DNA of 64,000 nucleotides from Poa pratensis (taxonomy: Eukaryota > Streptophyta > Magnoliopsida > Poales > Poaceae): positions 25,717,200 to 25,781,199 of the forward strand of contig CAMZMU010000075.1 in NCBI GenBank assembly GCA_947311845.1, given 5' to 3'. Below the pieces are notes generated by a model that searched no databases, had not been told where the DNA came from, and saw nothing but the letters and a program-made list of their open reading frames with translations. This document shows, piece after piece, positions 31,440-44,631 of the stretch. Each line of letters opens with the position of its first letter. Positions within the stretch are counted from its first letter, which is position 1. The position numbers were made by a program, and so were the translations under genes.

Positions 31440-34400
31440 TGTCACAGCCCAATTTTGGGAGGCCAGAAAAACACATTTATTAGAGAGCCAAAAATCAGAA
31501 CCAACAAAAACTTTTTGAGTTATGTTGTTTATGGATGTGTTTCACCCATGTTTGCACTGTTTGACTTGTTGTGGTTTGTGTTTGTGTCGATGACCTCTCT
31601 AATTATCCACCTTGGAGCTCAACCTAGTTATATTATGACCCTTGTGATCAATGTTATGACAAGTAAAATAGTCCATATACCTTCTCCTATCTTAAGATGT
31701 CTTTTTAGCTAGTAGAAACTTCCAACTTTGGAGACATGCCATTGTGGCAAATCATGCTCTTCTCATCAATGCACCCTCAGGGATCTCATATTCTATATCT
31801 ATACTTTCCATCCAATCTATGAAAGTGTTTTATGTAAACTCCCTAGAATTTTATTTCAAAGCCCTTTTCATGGCATTCCATCTTAGTGGTTATATCCCTC
31901 TTATCTTGGCAATCTTTATATAACCACTTCTTAATCTTTATGAGCTCAATCAAATATTCTTTTCCCATCCTCATGATTAGTGTTTTACATCTAATGTGGT
32001 CAATTTTCTTATCTTGGCCATTAAAACTGTTTTTTTTTCTTTTCAAGTTTTGTTGTCTACTAAAAGACTCTTGTTTTCCTTGTTTCCAAAAAGAAACTCA
32101 AATACTTTTCAAAGGAGTTGTTTATTAAAAATCACTTTTGTGATCCCTATTATATCCCCTCTCATCTCAATTCAAAAATATTTGTTTTGGAAGCTTTTTC
32201 TTATTTATTACAATTTATTTACAAAAAGGCCAGAAATGAATTTTTAAATAATTTGTGAATAAAAGTATTTCCAAAATTCTTAGGAAAATTATCCAACATT
32301 ATTTTGGTCATATGTGACCCTTTTATTTAAAAATATTTGCTTATGTTATACAAAATCGTGAAGAAAACTTTGCAAAACTTTCCCTGAAACTATCTTTATT
32401 TCTGTTATAAGATAGCATATGTTCAGCTTAACCAATATTTTACTTTTGGTAGAATTGGAAATGCATCTTCATGAATCTCTTCTAATACATCTTGTTGATC
32501 ATTTGAATGTCTTGTTTGAGCTTTTTATGGTTTAAATATTCTTATTGCGTGATGGTTTTGTTGTCACCAAAATAACAGGTTTCTGGACTTGGAAATTTCT
32601 CTAAGGACCAAACTCTGAATTTTCTGAACCTGTTATTTTATACCATTTTCGTCTCCTTGCAAAACCATGCAAACTTTCTTATTCCGAAGTGAATTGTTGA
32701 TCTTTGTGATCCTCATAGGTAGTACTTGATTCTGTATCTTCCCTCGTAACAATATTGGTCATTTGATCCCTTTTACATGATGGTTTTCTGACCTTCATGT
32801 CGTCAGTTTTCTGAAATTCTGTCAACTTCTAAACTTGACTTGAACTTTTCAAATTTTGTTCTAAAACCTGTAGACCTCTTGCCAAACCATCCCTAACCCT
32901 CCTAGTGATTCCTTTGGCACATTTTACCAGTGCTTGCTGCTGTAAAGATCGAGAGAGAAAGAAGAAGATGATGGCAAGGGCATCATTGCATGCATGGCCA
33001 TGATTCCTCTTGCACCTCTCTCCCCTCTCCCTCTCTTCATGTCCTGGGCGTGTTCTGGACATCCACCACCCCTCTTGACCAGTTACTGACGAGGACAGCT
33101 AGCCCTAGCCCCCTTCTCTCTTCTTGACCACCTTGGGAACCCGCAAGGAAAAGACCTTGCATGATCTCCTCTCTCCCTGCCCTAGGAGGCCAGCCAGGGG
33201 GTGCCCCGGTGCTCTTCACCACCACCTACTCCCCCAGACACCGTCTTGCTTGCCCTATAGCCATGCAGCAGCCACCCCATGCGCATCCATGCACCTAGTG
33301 CATCGTGAACCGGCATCGGCTTGGATAAGAAGCCGCAGGCCTTATCCCGTGCTCTCTCCTTGTCATTTTCACTCCTCCAACTCCACTCTTCCAACCCACC
33401 AAAGGACATAGCCCCTCTCGCTCCCTGTCAACGAGGAACGTCGAGTTCTTCGGCCCTTGCATGCGAGATGGTCATGGAGATTTCCGTCGACCTGGACTGC
33501 CCCTACTCTCCATTCTTGCTCCATCCTCTTCCCCTTGTCGAGATCCTTCTCTGAGACATCTTCGTTTTCTCCAGGAAACACCGGAGCCGCCGTGGCCATC
33601 TCGTGCCCGCCGTGACGTGCTCGACCTCGCCGGCGCTCTGGAACTCGTCGACCAGTTCTGTAGCAAGCATAGACCCTCCCCATCTTCCCCAAGCTCTCCT
33701 GCACCCTCTCCATCGCCCCTGCTGCTCCCACGGTGAGAAAACTGCACCTCCACGTTGAGTTCTTGTCCATGGTCGTGTTCTGCACGTTCTCAGGAAGAAG
33801 AGGAAGCACATCACCATCTTGGGCCGCCCAGCACCGTTCCCTTGGCCCAGCTTCAGATCTGGCCCGAGATTTGTTTTTTTTCTGCAGTTTTATTCTTTTT
33901 CATGTAGATCTGTTTCTGTGCTGTAGCTTTAAATCGTTTTGAAATTGTTAAACATAAAATTTGTTCAAACCAAAAATCCAGTGGTAGCCCGATGGGTTTA
34001 GAAGCATCTCCAACTTGCAGATCTGAAAAATATTATTTTGAGTGTCCTTGAAAAATGTTTTGCTATCACTGGTCTGAAACAATGTTTTGTTAATTACTTG
34101 AGTTTGGCAGATCCAAATTGAGTGAATCCAATTGTTTTGGAAATATTTTGACAGTAGCTTTCAGTATAAATTTGTCTCATGTCTTTTGGATGCCTAGAAT
34201 TAAAGTTGTGTGCATGTGTAGATTAAGGCAGTGAGCACTTGGTGCATTTTTAGTAATTTTTGTGAAATAGATTTTGGAGTAAATCCAATTGTGTTAGTCC
34301 CTGATAGTATCCTAGAGTTTAGATCCAAGTTTGTGGAATGTTTTGTTTAGTAGAACTCTCTGAATAGAATTGTTAGTGAAACTAGTGTTTCTGCCCCTTT

Positions 34401-34739
34401 CTAGATTAATTAAATTAAGTAGTTATTTTTAGGACTTTGTGTTTTAGGTGTTTTGGTACTGTTGTTAGCAAAATAGAACTGTTTTGTTTGTCTTAATATG
34501 TTAGTACTGTTAGTGGCTTGTGTGAGGCTTGATTTGAGCCTAAATTGTGTTGGTTAGTGGTGTTTGAAGTCTCCAACTTTTAGCTAGTTATGCTTGTGTT
34601 ACTGGGTATTTTGTGTTAGCTAAATAGTCTTTTTAACTAAGTTTGTAGCTTCTGGTTGTGTAGGTTTGTTAGAAGTTCTTAGCCTTGCAAGTTAGTAGTA
34701 GTCCCTAAAAGGTGCTTAATCACTACTTTAAGCCTATCC

Positions 34740-34750
34740 TTATAAAAGGG
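34740..34750 (+). promoter_or_regulatory. Possible LTR TATA box
   Basis: TATAAAAGGGG in the second half of the LTR, also present near 41862 in the 3' LTR. Plant LTR promoters have such boxes before the R region. No transcript evidence is available. Confidence 0.4.
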
Positions 34751-35432
34751 GAGAGTGTGGTGATTGCTAAACTTGTTTGTTAGATAATAGTCTTGTGTCT
34801 TGTTTATTGCTTGTTAATTAAGCTTGATGTTTGCTTTGTTTGGAATGCCTTGCTATACGATTGATTGTGTATTAGTCAGAGAGTAGCATCTAAGTCACCC
34901 CTGGTGTGTAGGAGTACTTTAGATATCTAACTTTTGTCTGAAGTATTTCCTTGTGTTTGAATGCCAGTTGTCACTTGTTTGCTTGTTTACTTTAGATTGT
35001 TGTCAACCCGCATTTGTAGATTTGACGGTAGCCCGTTTACTTTCCGGTACCTTAGGACCGCGAGAGGAGGAGCTGTACGTGGGAACTGAACCCGTGTACG
35101 AGGAAGAGCAAGACCAGGGACACTTTGCTGAACAAGGCAAGCCACCTCAACCAACCCTTATACCCATTACTTACATAAGCATGTTTTGTCTTCAAGAATA
35201 AAATAATGCATGTTTTAATTCTTTTGTGGCGACTTGCCACCCAAAAACTATTTTCAAAAATGTTGTTTGGCCAAAAGATATCTACTAGTTACAATAGGTT
35301 TATTAAAGTAAAACTTTGCTTGAGAAGCCTTTTTACCGAAGGCGCTATCAAGAAAATTAATTTCTTTAGTTATATATATATCCATACTCTCCTCTCAAAA
35401 CTATAGGATGGGGACCTGGTTTTTATGAAAAT

Positions 35433-35612
35433 GTTTTCGGAGGAAAAACCCGAGCCGCTGGGAGCACTCGGAGAGAAAGTGTTTTACAAAACCGGGTTGC
35501 TGGGAGCAACCGGAGAAGTTTACGAAAACCCGAGATGCTGGGAGCAAATCGGAGATGTTTACGAAAACCCGAGCTGCTGGGAGCAGTCGGAGAAGGAGAT
35601 GTTTTGGAAAAC
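35433..35612 (+). repeat. Minisatellite in 5' LTR
   Basis: Four diverged copies of a unit of about 40-46 bp with core CCCGAG(C/A)(T/C)GCTGGGAGCA followed by a CGGAGA block. The 3' LTR carries the same array at about 42555-42735. Confidence 0.85.
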
Positions 35613-35739
35613 AAAGTACAGCCCTAGCGGATCTTGCCCGACAATTTTAACAGTACAACCACATTACTCCAAAATGGGCACGGGGCCTACCCGAAGCTTG
35701 TTTGTGTTAGTGCGAGCTTGAACTCAAAATTTGCTAGAC

Positions 35740-35754
35740 GGGGTTCGAGTCCCC
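35740..35754 (+). other. tRNA T-arm / B-box-like motif in LTR
   Basis: GGGGTTCGAGTCCCC: a perfect four-base-pair stem around TTCGAGT, containing the pol III B-box consensus GGTTCGANNCC. No complete tRNA cloverleaf surrounds it. The other LTR has it at 42863-42877. Confidence 0.5.
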
Positions 35755-36898
35755 TGAACCGAATGCCGCAATGAGGAAATTGGGCATACAAAGTGTGGGG
35801 TTAAAGTCCGCCACCGGGAAGCAGCGGTGGGTCTCCTGTTATGGCGGTGTGAGGCTAGGGGTAACCGGTTGCAAACGGCTAGCTCACTCGGTGCCGGGGA
35901 GAACAAACCCATCGAGGAGAACGACCGTCGCACTAGCATCGACATAGCGGAAGTTAGGATTGGTGGTCTGATGGGTGCATGCTGTCTCTGTACAGACCGT
36001 GGTTGTCCACGGCAGACTGTCCATATCTTGTGGTGAAAGTGTACCCCTCTGCAGAGTGTAAAACTATTCGAATAGCCGAGTCCTCGGTCATGGACGGTTG
36101 GAAGGCCACCGATCTAGGCGTGCGGGCATTTTTGTTTTAAAAAGGGAAAGGTGGTTTTGTTGGAAAACAAGGAGGCAGCAAGAAGGTACCTGGGAGGTAC
36201 GGATTTGGGGGAAGTCAGTTGGTCTCGGGGAGTCAACTGGTTGGAACCCGGAGAAAGGGAAAAAGGGGTATCCCTATCCTATTGTTATAAAAAGGTTTGC
36301 AAAAGAATTTCTAAATCCGTGGGGACAGATTCTTCTATTCCCACATTTTTGACGAAGGCGGGGATATGTGTAAATCCCTTTGCCCAAAAGCATCTTTTCG
36401 AAAACTAAGCCGCATAGTCGTATATAGCAGCCAACCCAGTTTTCGAAAAATGTTTTTCTTCTGCATTACCATGAAAAACTTAAACCCTGAGGTGGATTTG
36501 CAAGTGCATCATTGTACTTACGGCTGTGTCCCTGGATATTCAAATGTCCAGATTTCTTTGAGGAAGTTTATGCCGGAGAAGAGGAGCACGTCTACGACCA
36601 TGCCGACTATGCCGTCACCGGTCAACTGCACTTGTGGGAACGCGTCCGGTGGTGACGAGGGCCGACACTAGTCACGAGCTTCCGCTGTATCTTAGGTAGT
36701 TCCGTCCTGCGCGACGCTGATTTGCAGACTTGGTCGTGAGACCATTGTGTGTTGTAAGACTTTATTCATACGACTCGAATGATGTAACTCTTGATACCAT
36801 GTCGGTTATGTGATTGCAATGCACTGATCATTGGGATTGCGATCTTTTACATAACGCGGGTACTTCGGACGGTGGTTTCCGAGGGGCCCCTACAGACT

Positions 36899-36910
36899 TG
36901 GTATCAGAGC
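36899..36910 (+). other. Primer-binding site
   Basis: TGGTATCAGAGC, complementary to the 3' end of initiator methionine tRNA, four bases after the end of the 5' LTR. Confidence 0.9.
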
Positions 36911-38547
36911 CATCGTTGACCTTAGGAGACCTTAGTTAGCATGGTCGTTAGCTTAGGAAGGAAATATTTTGCTAAAACCTATTTCTACAGAAATCTATTT
37001 TCTTTAAAGAAGCCTAAGTATGACTTCCACTCTTTTCACCTTCTAGAATTATTCTAAACCTTACTTCTCATTTAAAGGTTTATCAAAAGTTTCCTTCTGT
37101 TATCTTGACCCCATTCAAACTTATATATTTGGCGATGTACCAAGAAGGACCCTAGTACTTAGCAACCCGAAGCAAAAGAAGTTTCCTCCCCAAGACCTCA
37201 ACATCAAGGTGATTTACATGCGAAGAACGAAGATCTTCTACCACCGTCGAGATTGAAGTAATTTCACCGCCAAGGCTTCCAAACGAAGAATACACCCAGT
37301 TTCAAGCTCAATGACGTCAATCTGCCAAGAAGTTAAAGACATGAAGACCTCAACAAACATGACTAACCCAGACCCATAGGGTTGGAGTTACCCCCATCTA
37401 CCCGAGTATTAGACGTCGTTGGTACTGAATGTACCTTTCTTGTTCTTTGATTGTGTGCTTGTTCTTTGTTTGTGTGTTGTTTGAGTGAGGCCTTTTTGTG
37501 AGTTCCACAATCACGCCTTGTTGGCAAAAACAAATAACCAAACTTTGTCTTGCTTGAAAAACCCTTCCTACTCTTTTTGCAAAATCTTTTGGCCCTTTGA
37601 CCCTAGTTGCACTTTTGCACCCTAACAAAACCTTGACCTACAAAGTTTTTCGGAAAAAAAAATTTCTCCTTTTCATCCACTTCATCTTCTACTGGAGAGT
37701 GCAAGATACCGAAGACACACAATTCCAATCTAATATGCAAGTCAACTACCGGTCTTCATGCACCATTTCGTGCAAGTATGTCAAGAGCCCTCAAGGAAGA
37801 TGGAGATTCAAGACTCAGCCGAAGATGACGCAAGCCATACCTCGTGAAACTGACTGAAGGATTATTAGTATAACAACCTTAACTGACCTTGGTTAACTCT
37901 AGATTAACATCTAACAAGAGTTGTGCTAACTTTCCCTCACCCCAAGCCCTGCTAAGGAGAAGAAGTGCTAGCGAGGAGGACTAAAGGAGTTTATGAAGCC
38001 TTCAAGCCAAGAAAGCTACCAACTGCAAATCACCCTCTTCAAAACTGAAGGAAATGTACCCGACAACACGCCAAGAAGAATCAAAGGGGGGAAGCACCTG
38101 CAAAGCAACATCACCAACCCCAAGCAACCAGAGATATGGATAGACGTTTCTAACATTTTTCTAGTATGAACTAAAATTAATCCAAGTCTACGGACACGAG
38201 ACACCCGTGAGGCCAAAGAGTAGCTAAATGCGTTTCTAACTACGATACTCATAAGAAAGGCAAAATGAAGACAAAGAAGGAAGATCTATACCAATTCCCC
38301 AAAGTGGCAAGGTCAAGACACTGCATCGGCATGCCAACATCAACTACAAGAACCTGAAGCACCATGTGAAGATATCCATCTCCTCAACAAGGAAAACCCG
38401 GACAACCTCAAGTCATCAAGATTCGAGAAGACCACTTCATTAGTGGGTAAGCGACAAGAACCAAAGAAGGAGATGAAGCCAAAGACTCATGTCTGACTTT
38501 TACACCCTACTAGTACTCGCTTAGGAATCTCGGGACGAGATTCTTTT
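36911..38547 (+). other. Internal region without coding capacity
   Basis: About 1.6 kb between the PBS and the polypurine tract. Open frames are at most about 86 residues, and none shows gag, protease, RT, RNase H or integrase motifs. It presumably supplies packaging and priming signals in cis. Confidence 0.85.
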
Positions 38548-38559
38548 AAGGGGGGAAGG
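38548..38559 (+). other. Polypurine tract
   Basis: AAGGGGGGAAGG ending two bases before the 3' LTR, in the context CGGGACGAGATTCTTTTAAG common in grass Gypsy elements. It primes plus-strand DNA synthesis. Confidence 0.9.
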
Positions 38560-38561
38560 TC

Positions 38562-41500
38562 TGTCACAGCCCAATTTTGGGAGGCCAGAAAAACACATTT
38601 ATTAGAGAGCCAAAAATCAGAACCAACAAAAACTTTTTGAGTTATGTTGTTTATGGATGTGTTTCACCCATGTTTGCACTGTTTGACTTGTTGTGGTTTG
38701 TGTTTGTGTCGATGACCTCTCTAATTATCCACCTTGGAGCTCAACCTAGTTATATTATGACCCTTGTGATCAATGTTATGACAAGTAAAATAGTCCATAT
38801 ACCTTCTCCTATCTTAAGATGTCTTTTTAGCTAGTAGAAACTTCCAACTTTGGAGACATGCCATTGTGGCAAATCATGCTCTTCTCATCAATGCACCCTC
38901 AGGGATCTCATATTCTATATCTATACTTTCCATCCAATCTATGAAAGTGTTTTATGTAAACTCCCTAGAATTTTATTTCAAAGCCCTTTTCATGGCATTC
39001 CATCTTAGTGGTTATATCCCTCTTATCTTGGCAATCTTTATATAACCACTTCTTAATCTTTATGAGCTCAATCAAATATTCTTTTCCCATCCTCATGATT
39101 AGTGTTTTACATCTAATGTGGTCAATTTTCTTATCTTGGCCATTAAAACTGTTTTTTTTTCTTTTCAAGTTTTGTTGTCTACTAAAAGACTCTTGTTTTC
39201 CTTGTTTCCAAAAAGAAACTCAAATACTTTTCAAAGGAGTTGTTTATTAAAAATCACTTTTGTGATCCCTATTATATCCCCTCTCATCTCAATTCAAAAA
39301 TATTTGTTTTGGAAGCTTTTTCTTATTTATTACAATTTATTTACAAAAAGGCCAGAAATGAATTTTTAAATAATTTGTGAATAAAAGTATTTCCAAAATT
39401 CTTAGGAAAATTATCCAACATTATTTTGGTCATATGTGACCCTTTTATTTAAAAATATTTGCTTATGTTATACAAAATCGTGAAGAAAACTTTGCAAAAC
39501 TTTCCCTGAAACTATCTTTATTTCTGTTATAAGATAGCATATGTTCAGCTTAACCAATATTTTACTTTTGGTAGAATTGGAAATGCATCTTCATGAATCT
39601 CTTCTAATACATCTTGTTGATCATTTGAATGTCTTGTTTGAGCTTTTTATGGTTTAAATATTCTTATTGCGTGATGGTTTTGTTGTCACCAAAATAACAG
39701 GTTTCTGGACTTGGAAATTTCTCTAAGGACCAAACTCTGAATTTTCTGAACCTGTTATTTTATACCATTTTCGTCTCCTTGCAAAACCATGCAAACTTTC
39801 TTATTCCGAAGTGAATTGTTGATCTTTGTGATCCTCATAGGTAGTACTTGACTACTGTATCTTCCCTCGTAACAATATTGGTCATTTGATCCCTTTTACA
39901 TGATGGTTTTCTGACCTTCATGTCGTCAGTTTTCTGAAATTCTGTCAACTTCTAAACTTGACTTGAACTTTTCAAATTTTGTTCTAAAACCTGTAGACCT
40001 CTTGCCAAACCATCCCTAACCCTCCTAGTGATTCCTTTGGCACATTTTACCAGTGCTTGCTGCTGTAAAGATCGAGAGAGAAAGAAGAAGATGATGGCAA
40101 GGGCATCATTGCATGCATGGCCATGATTCCTCTTGCACCTCTCTCCCCTCTCCCTCTCTTCATGTCCTGGGCGTGTTCTGGACATCCACCACCCCTCTTG
40201 ACCAGTTACCGACGAGGACAGCTAGCCCTAGCCCCCTTCTCTCTTCTTGACCACCTTGGGAACCCGCAAGGAAAAGACCTTGCATGATCTCCTCTCTCCC
40301 TGCCCTAGGAGGCCAGCCAGGGGGTGCCCCGGTGCTCTTCACCACCACCTACTCCCCCAGACACCGTCTTGCTTGCCCTATAGCCATGCAGCAGCCACCC
40401 CATGCGCATCCATGCACCTAGTGCATCGTGAACCGGCATCGGCTTGGATAAGAAGCCGCAGGCCTTATCCCGTGCTCTCTCCTTGTCATTTTCACTCCTC
40501 CAACTCCACTCTTCCAACCCACCAAAGGACATAGCCCCTCTCGCTCCCTGTCAACGAGGAACGTCGAGTTCTTTGGCCCTTGCATGCGAGATGGTCATGG
40601 AGATTTCCGTCGACCTGGACCGCCCCTACTCTCCATTCTTGCTCCATCCTCTTCCCCTTGTCGAGATCCTTCCTGAGACATCTTCGTTTTCTCCAGGAAA
40701 CACCGGAGCCGCCGTGGCCATCTCGTGCCCGCCGTGACGTGCTCGACCTCGCCGGCGCTCTGGAACTCGTCGACCAGTTCTGTAGCAAGCATAGACCCTC
40801 CCCATCTTCCCCAAGCTCTCCTGCACCCTCTCCATCGCCCCTGCTGCTCCCACGGTGAGAAAACTGCACCTCCACGTTGAGTTCTTGTCCATGGTCGTGT
40901 TCTGCACGTTCTCAGGAAGAAGAGGAAGCACAGCACCATCTTGGGCCGCCCAGCACCGTTCCCTTGGCCCAGCTTCAGATCTGGCCCGAGATTTGTTTTT
41001 TTTCTGCAGTTTTATTCTTTTTCATGTAGATCTGTTTCTGTGCTGTAGCTTTAAATCGTTTTGAAATTGTTAAACATAAAATTTGTTCAAACCAAAAATC
41101 CAGTGGTAGCCCGATGGGTTTAGAAGCATCTCCAACTTGCAGATCTGAAAAATATTATTTTGAGTGTCCTTGAAAAATGTTTTGCTATCACTGGTCTGAA
41201 ACAATGTTTTGTTAATTACTTGAGTTTGGCAGATCCAAATTGAGTGAATCCAATTGTTTTGGAAATATTTTGACAGTAGCTTTCAGTATAAATTTGTCTC
41301 ATGTCTTTTGGATGCCTAGAATTAAAGTTGTGTGCATGTGTAGATTAAGGCAGTGAGCACTTGGTGCATTTTTAGTAATTTTTGTGAAATAGATTTTGGA
41401 GTAAATCCAATTGTGTTAGTCCCTGATAGTATCCTAGAGTTTAGATCCAAGTTTGTGGAATGTTTTGTTTAGTAGAACTCTCTGAATAGAATTGTTAGTG

Positions 41501-44018
41501 AAACTAGTGTTTCTGCCCCTTTCTAGATTAATTAAATTAAGTAGTTATTTTTAGGACTTTGTGTTTTAGGTGTTTTGGTACTGTTGTTAGCAAAATAGAA
41601 CTGTTTTGTTTGTCTTAATATGTTAGTACTGTTAGTGGCTTGTGTGAGGCTTGATTTGAGCCTAAATTGTGTTGGTTAGTGGTGTTTGAAGTCTCCAACT
41701 TTTAGCTAGTTATGCTTGTGTTACTGGGTATTTTGTGTTAGCTAAATAGTCTTTTTAACTAAGTTTGTAGCTTCTGGTTGTGTAGGTTTGTTAGAAGTTC
41801 TTAGCCTTGCAAGTTAGTAGTAGTCCCTAAAAGGTGCTTAATCACTACTTTAAGCCTATCCTTATAAAAGGGGAGAGTGTGGTGATTGCTAAACTTGTTT
41901 GTTAGATAATAGTCTTGTGTCTTGTTTATTGCTTGTTAATTAAGCTTGATGTTTGCTTTGTTTGGAATGCCTTGCTATACGATTGATTGTGTATTAGTCA
42001 GAGAGTAGCATCTAAGTCACCCCTGGTGTGTAGGAGTACTTTAGATATCTAACTTTTGTCTGAAGTATTTCCTTGTGTTTGAATGCCAGTTGTCACTTGT
42101 TTGCTTGTTTACTTTAGATTGTTGTCAACCCGCATTTGTAGATTTGACGGTAGCCCGTTTACTTTCCGGTACCTTAGGACCGCGAGAGGAGGAGCTGTAC
42201 GTGGGAACTGAACCCGTGTACGAGGAAGAGCAAGACCAGGGACACTTTGCTGAACAAGGCAAGCCACCTCAACCAACCCTTATACCCATTACTTACATAA
42301 GCATGTTTTGTCTTCAAGAATAAAATAATGCATGTTTTAATTCTTTTGTGGCGACTTGCCACCCAAAAACTATTTTCAAAAATGTTGTTTGGCCAAAAGA
42401 TATCTACTAGTTACAATAGGTTTATTAAAGTAAAACTTTGCTTGAGAAGCCTTTTTACCGAAGGCGCTATCAAGAAAATTAATTTCTTTAGTTATATATA
42501 TATCCATACTCTCCTCTCAAAACTATAGGATGGGGACCTGGTTTTTATGAAAATGTTTTCGGAGGAAAAACCCGAGCCGCTGGGAGCACTCGGAGAGAAA
42601 GTGTTTTACAAAACCCGGGTTGCTGGGAGCAACCGGAGAAGTTTACGAAAACCCGAGATGCTGGGAGCAAATCGGAGATGTTTACGAAAACCCGAGCTGC
42701 TGGGAGCAGTCGGAGAAGGAGATGTTTTGGAAAACAAAGTACAGCCCTAGCGGATCTTGCCCGACAATTTTAACAGTACAACCACATTACTCCAAAATGG
42801 GCACGGGGCCTACCCGAAGCTTGTTTGTGTTAGTGCGAGCTTGAACTCAAAATTTGCTAGACGGGGTTCGAGTCCCCTGAACCGAATGCCGCAATGAGGA
42901 AATTGGGCATACAAAGTGTGGGGTTAAAGTCCGCCACCGGGAAGCAGCGGTGGGTCTCCTGTTATGGCGGTGTGAGGCTAGGGGTAACCGGTTGCAAACG
43001 GCTAGCTCACTCGGTGCCGGGGAGAACAAACCCATCGAGGAGAACGACCGTCGCACTAGCATCGACATAGCGGAAGTTAGGATTGGTGGTCTGATGGGTG
43101 CATGCTGTCTCTGTACAGACCGTGGTTGTCCACGGCAGACTGTCCATATCTTGTGGTGAAAGTGTACCCCCTCTGCAGAGTGTAAAACTATTCGAATAGC
43201 CGAGTCCTCGGTCATGGACGGTTGGAAGGCCACCGATCTAGGCGTGCGGGCATTTTTGTTTTAAAAAGGGAAAGGTGGTTTTGTTGGAAAACAAGGAGGC
43301 AGCAAGAAGGTACCTGGGAGGTACGGATTTGGGGGAAGTCAGTTGGTCTCGGGGAGTCAACTGGTTGGAACCCGGAGAAAGGGAAAAAGGGGTATCCCTA
43401 TCCTATTGTTATAAAAAGGTTTGCAAAAGAATTTCTAAATCCGTGGGGACAGATTCTTCTATTCCCACATTTTTGACGAAGGCGGGGATATGTGTAAATC
43501 CCTTTGCCCAAAAGCATCTTTTCGAAAACTAAGCCGCATAGTCGTATATAGCAGCCAACCCAGTTTTCGAAAAATGTTTTTCTTCTGCATTACCATGAAA
43601 AACTTAAACCCTGAGGTGGATTTGCAAGTGCATCATTGTACTTACGGCTGTGTCCCTGGATATTCAAATGTCCAGATTTCTTTGAGGAAGTTTATGCCGG
43701 AGAAGAGGAGCACGTCTACGACCATGCCGACTATGTCGTCACCGGTCAACTGCACTTGTGGGAACGCGTCCGGTGGTGACGAGGGCCGACACTAGTCACG
43801 AGCTTCCGCTGTATCTTAGGTAGTTCCGTCCTGCGCGACGCTGATTTGCAGACTTGGTCGTGAGACCATTGTGTGTTGTAAGACTTTATTCATACGACTC
43901 GAATGATGTAACTCTTGATACCATGTCGGTTATGTGATTGCAATGCACTGATCATTGGGATTGCGATCTTTTACATAACGCGGGTACTTCGGACGGTGGT
44001 TTCCGAGGGGCCCCTACA
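38562..44018 (+). repeat. 3' LTR
   Basis: 5,457 bp, almost identical to the 5' LTR. I counted about five substitutions and four small indels by eye, including T/C at 33087 against 40210, a GATTCTG/GACTACTG change near 32728 and a CCCTCT/CCCCTCT length change near 36045. Followed by the duplication GCCTG. Confidence 0.95.
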
Positions 44019-44023
44019 GCCTG
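44019..44023 (+). repeat. LTR element target-site duplication, right
   Basis: GCCTG directly after the 3' LTR; the sequence then resumes the Harbinger element. Confidence 0.95.
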
Positions 44024-44631
44024 GCTCCCTGGAAACGGTCGATTCGGCCGTTCCTATGTGGCCTGTCCCGAGGGTGCTTTAAACTTCGTGCTTGCCAGGC
44101 CCAACACCTCATGCGGGCTACCAAACAGCTAACTCTTGCGGCTGGCGGGCCTGGCTGGGTTGGCTGCAGCCTATCAAACGCGCCCCTAGGGTAACCTGAG
44201 TTCAGTTTTCCATGTGATGGGGAGTTAAATATAAAAATAGCCATCGTTCGAGGCCTGGTGGGAGATTGAAGCATGGAAAAAAAATTAGGATCTAGATGAA
44301 CTGAAAAAAATGTTGAACTAGATCAACATGCAAACGCCTTGTTGAATTGTGTGAAGATTCTAGATGCCATGAAGAAATTTAGGATCAATACTTTCTGTGT
44401 TAACTGTGGCAGGTGCACAAAGTACTTGTGCTGTTTCATTTTGTGTTATCTTGATTGTTTTGAAGATGCGGTGATCTGGTGTGAGCATCTCCCCCACCAC
44501 TATATCAACCGTACCGGCAGCATTTTGTGTGTGCCGCACCCCCTCCCTCTGATCCCTCTGTCGCATTCGTTTTACTCCGCCACTAGGGTTAGCCAACTTG
44601 GGGGAGAAATTAGCCGCATCTCCACCACAAT

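Larger units (their letters stand above)
31440..36894 (+). repeat. 5' LTR
   Basis: Starts TGTCACAGCCCAATTTTGGG and ends GAGGGGCCCCTACA. It is 5,455 bp and drives transcription of the element. It contains a minisatellite (35433-35612) and a tRNA-T-arm-like motif (35740-35754). Short open frames in it recur identically in the 3' LTR and are not genes. A TATAAAAGGGG block at 34740-34750 could be the LTR TATA box. Confidence 0.95.
31440..44018 (+). mobile_element. Non-autonomous Gypsy-like LTR retrotransposon
   Basis: A complete 12.6 kb element with two 5.45 kb LTRs (TG...CA), an initiator-Met-tRNA primer-binding site, a polypurine tract and a 5 bp duplication GCCTG. The internal region is only 1,667 bp and has no gag, protease, RT or integrase. 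It resembles the large non-autonomous (LARD-like) elements of Triticeae such as the Sukkula/Erika group, but the family name is a guess. The insertion lies in the Harbinger element. The LTRs are almost identical, so it is young. Confidence 0.92.
28765..44188. mobile_element. PIF/Harbinger-type element, split by LTR element
   Basis: The left end GGACGCGTTTGGTAGGGTGC starts at 28768. The right end is its inverted counterpart (GGGCGCGTTTGATAGGCTGC read on the minus strand from 44185). Both are flanked by the 3 bp duplication CTA (28765-28767 and 44186-44188). Without the inserted retrotransposon the element is about 2.8 kb. Its genes are on the minus strand: a Myb/SANT-like gene and a small RNase H1 N-domain ORF. 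No DDE transposase is present, so it is non-autonomous. Three-base duplications and a Myb-like partner gene are typical of PIF/Harbinger, although CTA is not the usual TWA target. Confidence 0.8.

Noticed and set aside
31455..36671. Numerous open frames within the LTRs
   Set aside because: They recur identically in the other LTR and have no domain; LTRs are non-coding.
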